From: Nocardia niigatensis NBRC 100131
Lineage (GTDB): Bacteria > Actinomycetota > Actinomycetes > Mycobacteriales > Mycobacteriaceae
Direction: 5' to 3'
Assembly (NCBI RefSeq): GCF_000308655.1
Contig: NZ_BAGC01000111.1
Coordinates: 62,001 to 126,000, forward strand
Length of the DNA stretch: 64,000 bases
Shown here: positions 22,701 to 30,375 of the stretch, piece after piece
Layout of the letters: each line of letters begins with the position of its first letter
Numbering within the stretch: the first letter of the stretch is position 1
Translations under genes and position numbers: made by a program
The notes under the pieces: generated by a model
Seen by the model: only the letters and a program-made list of their open reading frames with translations
Databases searched by the model: none
Told to the model about the DNA's origin: nothing

Positions 22701-25453
22701 CGGTCGGGCGGCTGACCAATCGCGCCCGGGCAGACCTGCGGCATTACGCGCAACTTGTGAAGAGGCTCGGCCGCGGCACCGGCAAGTACGCCGACCGCGA
22801 TCGGGCCGATATTCAGCGGGCGCTGGGCAACTGCCGTGCCGCGGTGCCGGTGTGGATCATGCCGATCTACCGTGTGGTCGAACAGTTCTCGGTCACCGCC
22901 GACATGTTCGACGTGGTGGTGGTCGATGAGGCCTCACAGGCCGGGGCGGAGGCGGTGTTCCTGCAGTACCTCGCCCCGCGCATCGTCGTGATCGGCGACG
23001 ACAAGCAGGTGTCGCCCTCGGCGGTCGGCATCGATGCGGGCGAGCTGGAACGGCTGGCCAAGCAGTACCTCTACGACGACACGTACCTGTCTTCGTGGTA
23101 CAACACCAAGCTCAGCCTGTTCGACGACGCATCCATGCGATACCCGAAGAAGCTCACACTGATCGAGCACCGCCGCTGCGTGCCCGAGATCATCGGATTC
23201 TCGAACAAGATTGCCTACGAGCCGGAGGGCGTGCCGCTCGTGCCGGTGCGCCGCTACGGTAGCGATCGGCTCGACCCGATTCGCACCGTGCATGTGGCCG
23301 ACGGCCATGAGGTGTCCAGCCAGGTCAATCCGGCCGAGGCCGATCGGATCGTCGAGCAGATCGAGCGCTGCCTCGCCGATCCGCGCTACGACGGCAAATC
23401 CATCGGCGTCATCTCGCTGCTGGGTACCTCACAGGCCAAGCACATCGCGCAGAAACTCGTCGCGCGCATCGGCCCGGAGGAGATGCAGCGGCGCGAGCTG
23501 CACTGCGGCGACGCGGCCGACTTCCAGGGCGCGGAACGTGACGTGATCTTCCTGTCGCTGGTGGCCGCGCCTGGCCCGGACCGACGGCTGGCGGCGCAGA
23601 CCACCGACAGCGCCGCGCAGCGCTACAACGTCGCTGTGTCGCGTGCCCGTGACCAGTTGTGGCTGTACCACTCGGTGACTGCAGAGCATCTACACAACAG
23701 CGCAGATCTCCGGCTGCGGCTGCTCGAATACTGCCAGGGCATCGAAGCCCGCACCCACGTGGACGCCGAACCGCCGCAACGGTTTTCCGACGGTTACCTT
23801 GTCGAGCCGTTCGAGTATCTGTTCGAGCAGCAGGTCTACAACCGCATCGTCGACCGCGGTTACCGAGTCACCCCGCACTACACCGAAACCGGCTACGACA
23901 TCGATATGGTCGTCACAGGCGGAGGCGGCCAGCTCGCCGTGCATTGCGACGGCGATCATTGGAACGGTCCCGACCAGTATCGGGAGGATCTTGCCAGGCA
24001 ACGCGATCTGGAACGGTGCGGCTGGCCGTTTCATCGAATCCGCTTGGCGGACTTCATCGTCGACCCGGATACCTGTTTGGAAGAGCTCTGGTTGCTGCTG
24101 GAGGACCAGGGGATCTATCCGATAGCCGAGGAGGAACAGCGTCGCCTGGCCAAATTGCTGGCCGCCGCCGGTCCGGAGCCGGTCGAACCGGCAAGTCCCG
24201 AGCTGCGAGAACGAGTGTCGCTGGTACCGGTCGAATCAGTGTGGACGACGGAGGAACTTGTCGATTCACGTCTGACGGTGCGGTTGGGAAGCAAGGAGGA
24301 GGCCGACCGGTCGGGCGATGATCCGGCTCCTTCCGGACTCCATCGTGAGGCATCCACCGGGTATGCAGAACCTCCGAAGACTGGCGAGCTGGACGCGTTC
24401 GATGGCGATTGGACAGTGCCAGAGGCGAGTTCGCTATCGGCCAACCAGCCAGGGGATCGGGGAGACGACGCAGATTCGATTCCCTCGTCGGTAGAAGCAC
24501 CGGCTACCGGGACGGTGGGAGGCGATACTGCCGAGCCAGCGCTTCAGATGAGTGAGACCGCCGAGCCGGTAGGTGAATCCCCGGCATTCGCTTCTGCTGG
24601 CTCGAGCGGAACCGGCACATATGCGTCAGCTCGTGGTTCGTCGGAGATCGATTCCGCACCGTCGATCGTCGCCGTAGCGCTCGGCAACGTGCCCTTGGCG
24701 GCGAATGGCTGGGCCGGTTCGACGGATGAGTTTCCCGAAAGAGCATCGAGAAACGGCGGGGCTGCGGATCGTAGTGGTGAAACCACGGCGAACGGCCACA
24801 ACGGTCCGATTTCGGACGGTCGGATCGACCCGGTTATGGCTGGGCACAACGGATTCGCCGACGACCACGAGCCGGTGGCCGGTCCGGGCGGTCTCGGCTC
24901 GGCAGCGAACGGTGCAATGCCGGATGGGCGGCGGCTCGTCATCGAATCCTATGTTGCCTTCGCCGAGCAGCTGAAGAGCCCGACCAGCGCCGACCATGCC
25001 ACGATCGTCGGAGACTTCCTGCGCATCGTGGCCGTCGAGGGCCCGGTGACCGCGGCGCGATTGCGGGCCGCCTACGTGGCCTCGGCCCGGACCCGGGAAC
25101 GGGACCACGTTCGCAAGAAGCTGGATATCGCGCTGCGCGCGGCGGTCGCCCGGGGAAACCTGGTGGTGGACAACGCGCTCGAGCTGGACGACCCGGCGCT
25201 GCTGACCTATCGGCTGCCCGAGCAGCCGGCATCCCGCTGGCGTGGACTGGGCCCCCGCAAGGTCGAGCAGATTCCGCCGCTCGAACTGGCGGAGGTGATG
25301 GCTCATCAGGCCGAGCGCCACGGATGGTCCGATCGCGCAACACTGTTCCGCGCGGTCATCAACGCCGTCGGGCAGACCCGCTTGACCGACAACACCATTG
25401 CCGCGCTCGCATTGGTGGTGCCGTTGGCGCGGCGGCTCGGCACGAACGACTGA
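19721..25453 (+). CDS. giant SF1 helicase with Vsr/MTES_1575-type nuclease domain and C-terminal accessory domain
   Basis: A 1,910-residue protein. An unknown N-terminal region (1-370) is followed by a Q-motif-like entry and Walker A (GPPGTGKT near 385). Motif II (VVDEASQA, near 1068), III (GDDKQVSPS), V (DFQGAERDV) and VI (NVAVSRARDQ, near 1305) complete the SF1 core, which holds a large helical insertion of about 650 residues between motifs I and II. Residues about 1361-1458 look like a PD-(D/E)XK endonuclease of the MTES_1575/Vsr-like type (GYDIDMVV...LAVHCDGDHW). A disordered acidic linker (1493-1740) leads to a helical C-terminal domain like DUF3320. GGAGGAG sits just before GTG 19721; ATG 19730 and GTG 19685 are alternatives. 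Inferred role: the effector of the cassette. Confidence 0.85.
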   Translation: MPSMGADRTPVMNDLADRGARLFEYLAKAQTLRMSRIQDIAAYQRDGEVIWVAELPEHPAVSYQQADPGKPFLMVQKVTIVSAPEPDSQLARWLDKAWDNPEREPGLRLTRDGEAGEVLRLDDHPEIRTAFGEWLPRWQEWAREALPKVAVRRLYQTMYEMYTRYGGATETLEAVLALGFLTWRNSEVGLVRRHVLTMPVVLGFDSDYGAISASIDPGVTGYTAELQEILDPSQMSAASDLQRAEAEARDGQIDPFDRENVGALVRMFINCINPDAVYADDIRPGDAVAHPTAGYAPAVILRKRGNRGMVTALRTIAETIRATGELPSGIHNLVDPNFEPVPAPTAGDGAIVRDGADQFLPLQLNDVQLRILEHVDKHAHTLVQGPPGTGKTHTAAALITHLLAQGKRVLITAHTDRALHEVRAKLPDQIKPLSVAVVGDSRRELEDLKASVNRISHAADEHDPAAGAAAVAANDQAIALARQRRAAIQQELLTLRERDVTTHSVGGYTGTIADIALRWRDARSEFGWISELVVDEVEQDCPIAGELVTEWRTLLLDNNLDDPEVAAPDIVAATALPPADLFGQWCSAEKQAAQYRHGYAHYDADPAAARIAGLSGDERRRVCALLDELADRLRHLSHRTEPWTATALADIHSGRDFEWRSRAAAIADLLTQADVVVAALAYATVQVTVDDPATLLGLAENLKSHIETHGALKLHPDGRPKTGLTAPRVVKLSEPLFEQVRIDGRIPVTVEQLTHFLNAQLGQRLLEQLDLAWPGGGHASGPGVLRDRVARHRAAFAVLAQVLDYAGRLDHTVTCLRDLALPVPDWADPIGVRGAREAFDAVAAREALDRAVVPLDELTRRLDALREDPRATATVDQLAAAAHDRDTAAYRQAHDRLAELNQLRRRLARRHEIDVDLTALPLLRDAITADPADPDWDVRLAGFEMAWRWATVGRWLTTNNVGGVNELCRRLDDVEAELRELAAARAATTAWDLAVGRLTNRARADLRHYAQLVKRLGRGTGKYADRDRADIQRALGNCRAAVPVWIMPIYRVVEQFSVTADMFDVVVVDEASQAGAEAVFLQYLAPRIVVIGDDKQVSPSAVGIDAGELERLAKQYLYDDTYLSSWYNTKLSLFDDASMRYPKKLTLIEHRRCVPEIIGFSNKIAYEPEGVPLVPVRRYGSDRLDPIRTVHVADGHEVSSQVNPAEADRIVEQIERCLADPRYDGKSIGVISLLGTSQAKHIAQKLVARIGPEEMQRRELHCGDAADFQGAERDVIFLSLVAAPGPDRRLAAQTTDSAAQRYNVAVSRARDQLWLYHSVTAEHLHNSADLRLRLLEYCQGIEARTHVDAEPPQRFSDGYLVEPFEYLFEQQVYNRIVDRGYRVTPHYTETGYDIDMVVTGGGGQLAVHCDGDHWNGPDQYREDLARQRDLERCGWPFHRIRLADFIVDPDTCLEELWLLLEDQGIYPIAEEEQRRLAKLLAAAGPEPVEPASPELRERVSLVPVESVWTTEELVDSRLTVRLGSKEEADRSGDDPAPSGLHREASTGYAEPPKTGELDAFDGDWTVPEASSLSANQPGDRGDDADSIPSSVEAPATGTVGGDTAEPALQMSETAEPVGESPAFASAGSSGTGTYASARGSSEIDSAPSIVAVALGNVPLAANGWAGSTDEFPERASRNGGAADRSGETTANGHNGPISDGRIDPVMAGHNGFADDHEPVAGPGGLGSAANGAMPDGRRLVIESYVAFAEQLKSPTSADHATIVGDFLRIVAVEGPVTAARLRAAYVASARTRERDHVRKKLDIALRAAVARGNLVVDNALELDDPALLTYRLPEQPASRWRGLGPRKVEQIPPLELAEVMAHQAERHGWSDRATLFRAVINAVGQTRLTDNTIAALALVVPLARRLGTND

Positions 25454-25465
25454 ATCGAGCTCGCG

Positions 25466-28234
25466 CTAGAGCAAGTCCGCCAGCACGCGTCCGCGCATGG
25501 TGGCCGCGAACCGCAGCAGCTCCGTCCGATTCGGCCCGACCTCGCTTACGGCCCGAGACACCTCGAGGAAGGTGTCGATCGGGTCGGCGGGCGAGGCCGC
25601 CCAATCGATGATGGCGCGCATGGTCCGCCGCCAGGTTGCGGTGTCGCCATCCCACGGACGCGACAGGTAATAGAGGGTGTCGGCCTGCCACTCCACGAAG
25701 CTGTCGAAGTCTGCCCGCGAGAAGGAATGGCCCGCATCTTTCCAGTAGCCGGCCACGTCGGGCACGCCCAGAAGCTCGGCCACACGCTCGCGATATGGTG
25801 GCCCGGAGGGCACCGGCCCGGCAGGAGCAATGGGCTGCGTTGACGGTCCAGACCCTCTGTACGTGTGCGAATCGGACACGACCGGAAACGAATCCGCTGC
25901 ATCATTCTCGGCGTCGGCCCGGTGTGGCGCTGGGGTGTCGCAGGTAGTGGGTGGACTCACTGCGGAACGATGCGCGGTCGGTTCGTCGGCCCGATCGGCG
26001 GACGCGGCATCGGAGATTTCTGCGCCCGATTGGGATTCGAACTCCGCTGCGTGGGCTGTCTTCGTGTTTGTCCGAGTTTCGAACGCCGCCGCGGCGGCAC
26101 CGGCTGCGTCGATGGCTGCGGAAGATGAGGCAGTGGAGGTTCCAGCGCCCAGTGCCTCGACCTCGCTGGTTTCGGGAACACCTGTCGCGGACCCGGTTTC
26201 GGTCCGATGAAGTGGCGGACTGAAGACAGGTGCACGTGGGTCTGTCGGCGGGGCCTTCGGTATTTGTGCTGCGGGTGGCTGTGGCGCTTGCCGGTCACCG
26301 GAGAGGTACCGCCGCGTCGGCATCTTGGCCATTGCGTCGAGCGGTGTGGGCACGCCGGCGTGCACATCGGCTGCGGGTGGGGTCGGCGCTTGTTCCCAGG
26401 GAGCACTCGTCGGTTGTTGCGGGCGGCGAGGAACTTCGCGTACCGGTGTGCGCAAGTCGGCGGGGATCGGACGCGGGGTCCGGCGCGGTTCGCCTGGGGC
26501 CGTGCCGGATTCGGTAGAAGGCTGGGGCCCGGTTGTAGGCGTCGCCGATTCGAAGGTGTGTCGAGAATCGGTGGCAGCGGTCTGCTGGGCACTCGAGTCC
26601 GACAGCCAGGAACGCAGGATCGCCGGGAGTCCGGCGGCATCGGTGGTGACGCGTTCCTCGGCAACGGATTCCAGATCGCCCAGGAACGCCTCATGCGCGC
26701 CCAGCGCGGGGTCCTCGGGTGTGCCGTAGACGTAGGCCACCACGAAAAGTGCAGCACTGCCGGTGGATTTGGGGCGTACCACCCGGCCCATGCGTTGGAT
26801 AATCTGCCGTCTGCTGCGACTGGCGGCCAACACCATGCCCAGTTGGGCGTCGGGGATGTCGATGCCCTCATCGAGGACGCGTGGTGCGGCCAGCGCACGG
26901 AGTTCTCCACGCCGGAAATCGGCGATGATCCGTTCGCGCTCGGTGGGCTGCAGACCGGACCCGACGAATCCGCACGAAAGGTCCAACTGTTGGAGCGTGG
27001 ACTGGATCTGCCCGGCTGTCGAAGTCCGCTCGGCGAAGAAGATCGATTGGGTAGCACGGAGTTCCGTAATGGGCAGGACGCTGACCAGATCGAGCTTGCC
27101 CTGGCAGTCGGCCAGCACCTCGCGACGTTCGGCGAAGTACTTCAGGAAGCGCTGTGCCTGGCGCGCCGCCTCACCGGTCTTCTGCTCGGCCAGGCGCTGT
27201 GCGAAGGCCATGAATTCACCGAAGGAATCCTCCGGTGCGCCGTACGCGTCGATGAGCACCGATTTGGCCTTACGTGCCGCCTCGTCCGCGCGGTCGTACC
27301 TGGCGCGTTCGCGCGGGGTGAAATGGACACCCGACAGCGCAAGGCGCACAGGTGCGAGAATGCCGTCCGCACGGGCGCGCTCGTAATCGCAGCCGGGTAT
27401 CAGGCCGCCGAAATAGGGGAGCAGGATCTGCTCCACCGCGTTGTCGTTGCGTTCGAGCGTGGCGGTCAGGCCCAGCCGCCATTCATAGTGCTCGGTCAGG
27501 GCTTTCGCGTAACTTCCCGCACCGTAACGGTGCACCTCGTCGGCCACCAGCAGTGCGCCGGGCGGGACTTTGAGCGCGGTGCTGGACACCGTCTGTACCG
27601 TCGCCACCAGGACATCCCACTGCGCCGGCGGCCGAGCCGGGCCCTTGCCGCCGACCCGGTCGATCCGGTGCCCGGGCAGCGCCGAGCGCAGGCGCTCCAA
27701 CCACTGGGTCTGCAGGTCGATACCGGGCACGAGGACCACGGCCTGCCGGCCCTCGTCCAGTGCGGTGGCGGCAGCATGGATCCCGACCGCGGTTTTGCCC
27801 GACCCGGTGACCGCCTCGACGATTCCACGTCGGTCCCGCCGCGCCCACTCCGTCAGGGCCTCCGATTGCCAAGCGCGCAAGGGCGGCCCAGCGTAGCGGG
27901 TCCGCGGGGCGGCCAGGGTGGCTTGCTCCGAATCCGGTTGGGGTGTAACTGATCGCGGTGTCTCCGGTTGCGCCCATTGCGTGACCAATTCGGCGGCTGC
28001 CTCACGAACTGCCCAGATCGCGGGCTGCTCGGGACCCAGGATCTCGAAGATATTCGGTTCGCTGTAGAGCAGCTGGGTCACCACGGTGGGAGTGAGGTCC
28101 GTCAGGCCAAGGCTGACGCTGAGTTGTTGCGCAGACTGGCACGGCGTGCCCAGCAGTGCGACCGCGATCCGGCGCGTCAGGGCTGCTCTCGCAGTGTTCT
28201 CGGCGGCGTGCCGCACCGTGATCTCCGGGACCAT
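25466..28234 (-). CDS. SF2 DEAD/DEAH helicase (type III restriction/XPB-like) with disordered linker
   Basis: A 922-residue protein. After an N-terminal 110-residue region come Walker A (VTGSGKTAVG near 144), motif II as DEVH (LLVADEVHRYG near 230), motif III (LGLTATLERND), and the C-terminal core with motif VI (IIQRMGRVVRP near 478). Residues about 545-795 are Pro/Ala/Thr-rich and disordered, and the last 120 residues form a folded domain I cannot name (YWKDAGHSFSRADFDSFVEW...). The ATG at 28234 has AAAGGTG upstream; longer upstream frames are antisense to the next gene. It converges with the giant helicase (12-base gap) and diverges from the DUF262 gene. Such helicases act as the motor of many defence systems. 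Confidence 0.85.
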   Translation of the reverse strand: MVPEITVRHAAENTARAALTRRIAVALLGTPCQSAQQLSVSLGLTDLTPTVVTQLLYSEPNIFEILGPEQPAIWAVREAAAELVTQWAQPETPRSVTPQPDSEQATLAAPRTRYAGPPLRAWQSEALTEWARRDRRGIVEAVTGSGKTAVGIHAAATALDEGRQAVVLVPGIDLQTQWLERLRSALPGHRIDRVGGKGPARPPAQWDVLVATVQTVSSTALKVPPGALLVADEVHRYGAGSYAKALTEHYEWRLGLTATLERNDNAVEQILLPYFGGLIPGCDYERARADGILAPVRLALSGVHFTPRERARYDRADEAARKAKSVLIDAYGAPEDSFGEFMAFAQRLAEQKTGEAARQAQRFLKYFAERREVLADCQGKLDLVSVLPITELRATQSIFFAERTSTAGQIQSTLQQLDLSCGFVGSGLQPTERERIIADFRRGELRALAAPRVLDEGIDIPDAQLGMVLAASRSRRQIIQRMGRVVRPKSTGSAALFVVAYVYGTPEDPALGAHEAFLGDLESVAEERVTTDAAGLPAILRSWLSDSSAQQTAATDSRHTFESATPTTGPQPSTESGTAPGEPRRTPRPIPADLRTPVREVPRRPQQPTSAPWEQAPTPPAADVHAGVPTPLDAMAKMPTRRYLSGDRQAPQPPAAQIPKAPPTDPRAPVFSPPLHRTETGSATGVPETSEVEALGAGTSTASSSAAIDAAGAAAAAFETRTNTKTAHAAEFESQSGAEISDAASADRADEPTAHRSAVSPPTTCDTPAPHRADAENDAADSFPVVSDSHTYRGSGPSTQPIAPAGPVPSGPPYRERVAELLGVPDVAGYWKDAGHSFSRADFDSFVEWQADTLYYLSRPWDGDTATWRRTMRAIIDWAASPADPIDTFLEVSRAVSEVGPNRTELLRFAATMRGRVLADLL

Positions 28235-28423
28235 GTTCACCTTTTTCCGCCGCCGGACAACTACGCGAATACTAGCGTTGGTGAAATCGACCGATACAGC
28301 GACCGATTCGGCGACCACGCTCCCGAACTGGTGTTTTCCGGCCAGCGGTAGTCGGAAGCCACCGAATGCCCGGCAGCCTCGGTAGGGTGGTTCGGCGGAC
28401 CGCTCGAACCATAAGGAAGCTTG

Positions 28424-30091
28424 GTGTTCTCTCCCGATCAGCTGGTTGTCGTGATACCCCGTGAGGATATCGAAAGGGGGGACCTGGGGCCCGCCCTCGA
28501 GGCCCTCAACTCGTGCTTCGTTTCGCCGGAACGCGCCCGAACCGCTATGGGCGCAGTTGAACTGGTCATCGAGGGCTACGAGCACATCCCGACCGAACTG
28601 TTCGAGATGGAACCGGTCCGTCAGTTCGTGCGACGGCTCGACGGCGAGTTTCCGTACTGGTTGTATTTCCTCGGTCTGGGTGGGCCCTCGCTGCGGCTGA
28701 TCTTCGGCTGCTTCCTGCCGCCGTTCCTCGACGAGGTCGAGCGGCACCAGCAGTTCGCGCACCGTCTGGGGGCGGTGATGGAGAACCGGTGGCTGCCGGC
28801 CATGGGTGACGTCGCCGCGTTCGCCGTGCTCGGCGCGGCCGAGCTGGACGCCCGCACCGCCGATGTCTTCGACCACTACGTCCGTTCCAGCGCACCGGCA
28901 GTCGCGACATCGCCGGCCGACACCACCGTGACCTTCCGCGATCAGGCCGCGGCCGTGGTGGAGGAAGTCTTCTACGGTGAGCCGACCGGCGTCGAAATCG
29001 AGCGGGACGACGACCCGTTCGACGGACGCCCGGCGACACCCTGGGATCCCGAACAGATTCGGATCTCCACCCGCACGTTCTCCCTGCGCAATGTCCTCGA
29101 CATGATCGACGACGGCGATCTCGAATTGGCCCCCGATTTTCAACGCAACCGAGTGTGGAAGGGGCGCCAGAAGTCTCGGCTCATCGAGAGCCTGCTCCTG
29201 CAGATTCCCTTGCCCGCCTTCTATTTCGCCGAGGACCGCGGCGGGATGTTCCGTGTGGTGGACGGCCTGCAGCGGCTGTCCACCGTGCACGAGTTCGTGA
29301 AGGGCGGGTTCGCTCTCGACGAGCTCGAATACCTCGACGGCGAGCGCGAGAAGACCTTCGCGGAACTGGATCCGCCACTGCGCCGCCGCCTGCACAACGC
29401 CCAGATCGTGGTGCACGTCATCGAGCCGTCCACGCCCAACCGCGTCAAGTACGACATCTTCAAGCGCATCAACACCGGTGGAGAGCCGTTGAACGCCATG
29501 GAGATTCGGCACTGCATGAGCAGCGCGCGCAGCCGGAATCTGCTCAAGCGGTGTGCCTCCGCCGAGGCCTTCCATGCGGCGACCGGCGGCGTGCTGCGAA
29601 ATCACGTCCGCATGAACGACCGCGAGGCCGTCCTGCGTTTCCTGGCCTTCTACACCCTTCCGGATCTGCAGGAGTACGACTCCTACGGGTCGCTGGAAAA
29701 CCTGCTCGACGCCACCACCGAGCTCATCGACGACGTCGGCCAGATCTCCGACGCGCACCTCGAATCCTGGTTCGCGGCCTTCGAACGCGGCATGATCAAC
29801 GCGCGAATCATTTTCGGCGACTATGCCTTCCGGCGCTGGCCGACCGGCAACGATCGGCGCTCCCCGATCAACCGGGCGCTGCTGGAAAGCTGGGGCGTCG
29901 TCCTGTCCGGCTACCACCCCGAACAGCTCGAGCGCGCTCGGCCCCGAATCGTCGCCGAGGCTCGCGCCGCCATGGCGAACAACAACGAATACGTCGCCGC
30001 GATCAGCGCCTCCACCGCCGACCCCAAACGCGTGCGGGTCCGCTTCGAGGTTCCGCGCCGCATTGTCGAGGACGCGGTTGCGCTCTTGTAG
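28424..30091 (+). CDS. DUF262 (GmrSD N-terminal-like) protein
   Basis: A 555-residue protein. The N-terminal 190 residues are not recognised (LELVIEGYEHIPTELFEM...). The DUF262 part starts with FSLRNVLDMIDDGDLELAPDFQRNRVWK near 225, followed by the nucleotide-binding box VVDGLQRLST near 280 (canonical DGQQR, here Q replaced by L) and YDIFKRINTGGEPLNAMEIRH near 340. DUF262 is the N-terminal domain of GmrSD and of SspE, both nucleases or NTPases that restrict modified DNA. No DUF1524 HNH motif is visible at the C-terminus, so this could be a regulatory or NTPase-only member. AAGGAAG upstream fits GTG 28424; TTG 28421 is possible. It diverges from the SF2 helicase across 189 bases. Confidence 0.8.
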   Translation: MFSPDQLVVVIPREDIERGDLGPALEALNSCFVSPERARTAMGAVELVIEGYEHIPTELFEMEPVRQFVRRLDGEFPYWLYFLGLGGPSLRLIFGCFLPPFLDEVERHQQFAHRLGAVMENRWLPAMGDVAAFAVLGAAELDARTADVFDHYVRSSAPAVATSPADTTVTFRDQAAAVVEEVFYGEPTGVEIERDDDPFDGRPATPWDPEQIRISTRTFSLRNVLDMIDDGDLELAPDFQRNRVWKGRQKSRLIESLLLQIPLPAFYFAEDRGGMFRVVDGLQRLSTVHEFVKGGFALDELEYLDGEREKTFAELDPPLRRRLHNAQIVVHVIEPSTPNRVKYDIFKRINTGGEPLNAMEIRHCMSSARSRNLLKRCASAEAFHAATGGVLRNHVRMNDREAVLRFLAFYTLPDLQEYDSYGSLENLLDATTELIDDVGQISDAHLESWFAAFERGMINARIIFGDYAFRRWPTGNDRRSPINRALLESWGVVLSGYHPEQLERARPRIVAEARAAMANNNEYVAAISASTADPKRVRVRFEVPRRIVEDAVALL

Positions 30092-30108
30092 ACGCGGTGT
30101 CCGTGGTG

Positions 30109-30136
30109 GCGGTAGATCGGCACCACGATCGACCGC
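30109..30136 (+). terminator. hairpin after the DUF262 gene
   Basis: Arms at 30109-30119 and 30126-30136 (11 bases, one mismatch) around a 6-base loop, 18 bases beyond the DUF262 stop. No T run. Confidence 0.45.
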
Positions 30137-30191
30137 GGAGCTGACGTGCTTCGCGCGAGATCCTGTTGAGCGACTGGACAACCCGACCCGA

Positions 30192-30371
30192 CGGCATCGT
30201 CGAAGGGTTCAGGAATGCGAAGCGAAGGTCATGCGCGCGGCCAAGATGGACCACCATCTGGGCCTGACCGAGCGGCCTGACGAGGAATCCTTCGACGACA
30301 TGCTGCTACACGTCGACTGCCGGCTGTGCGAGATCAAGGACGTGCAGATCCGCTACGGCCTGCACTCGATC
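30192..30371 (+). pseudogene. internal fragment of cobN (cobaltochelatase large subunit)
   Basis: Translation of this stretch gives KMDHHLGLTERPDEESFDDM, then LCEIKDVQIRYGLH, which matches a conserved stretch of CobN (LGLTERP..., LCEIKDxQIRDGLH), with the usual Asp of QIRDGLH changed to Tyr. No start or stop organisation fits a gene and the fragment, about 60 codons long, runs into the 3' end of fadD15 on the other strand. It is therefore a remnant, probably left by insertion or recombination at this spot. The family match is by eye. Confidence 0.6.
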
Positions 30372-30375
30372 GGCT

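Noticed and set aside
28234..30181. 5' extension of the SF2 helicase across the DUF262 gene
   Set aside because: The extension is antisense to the DUF262 gene, and a good ribosome binding site precedes ATG 28234.
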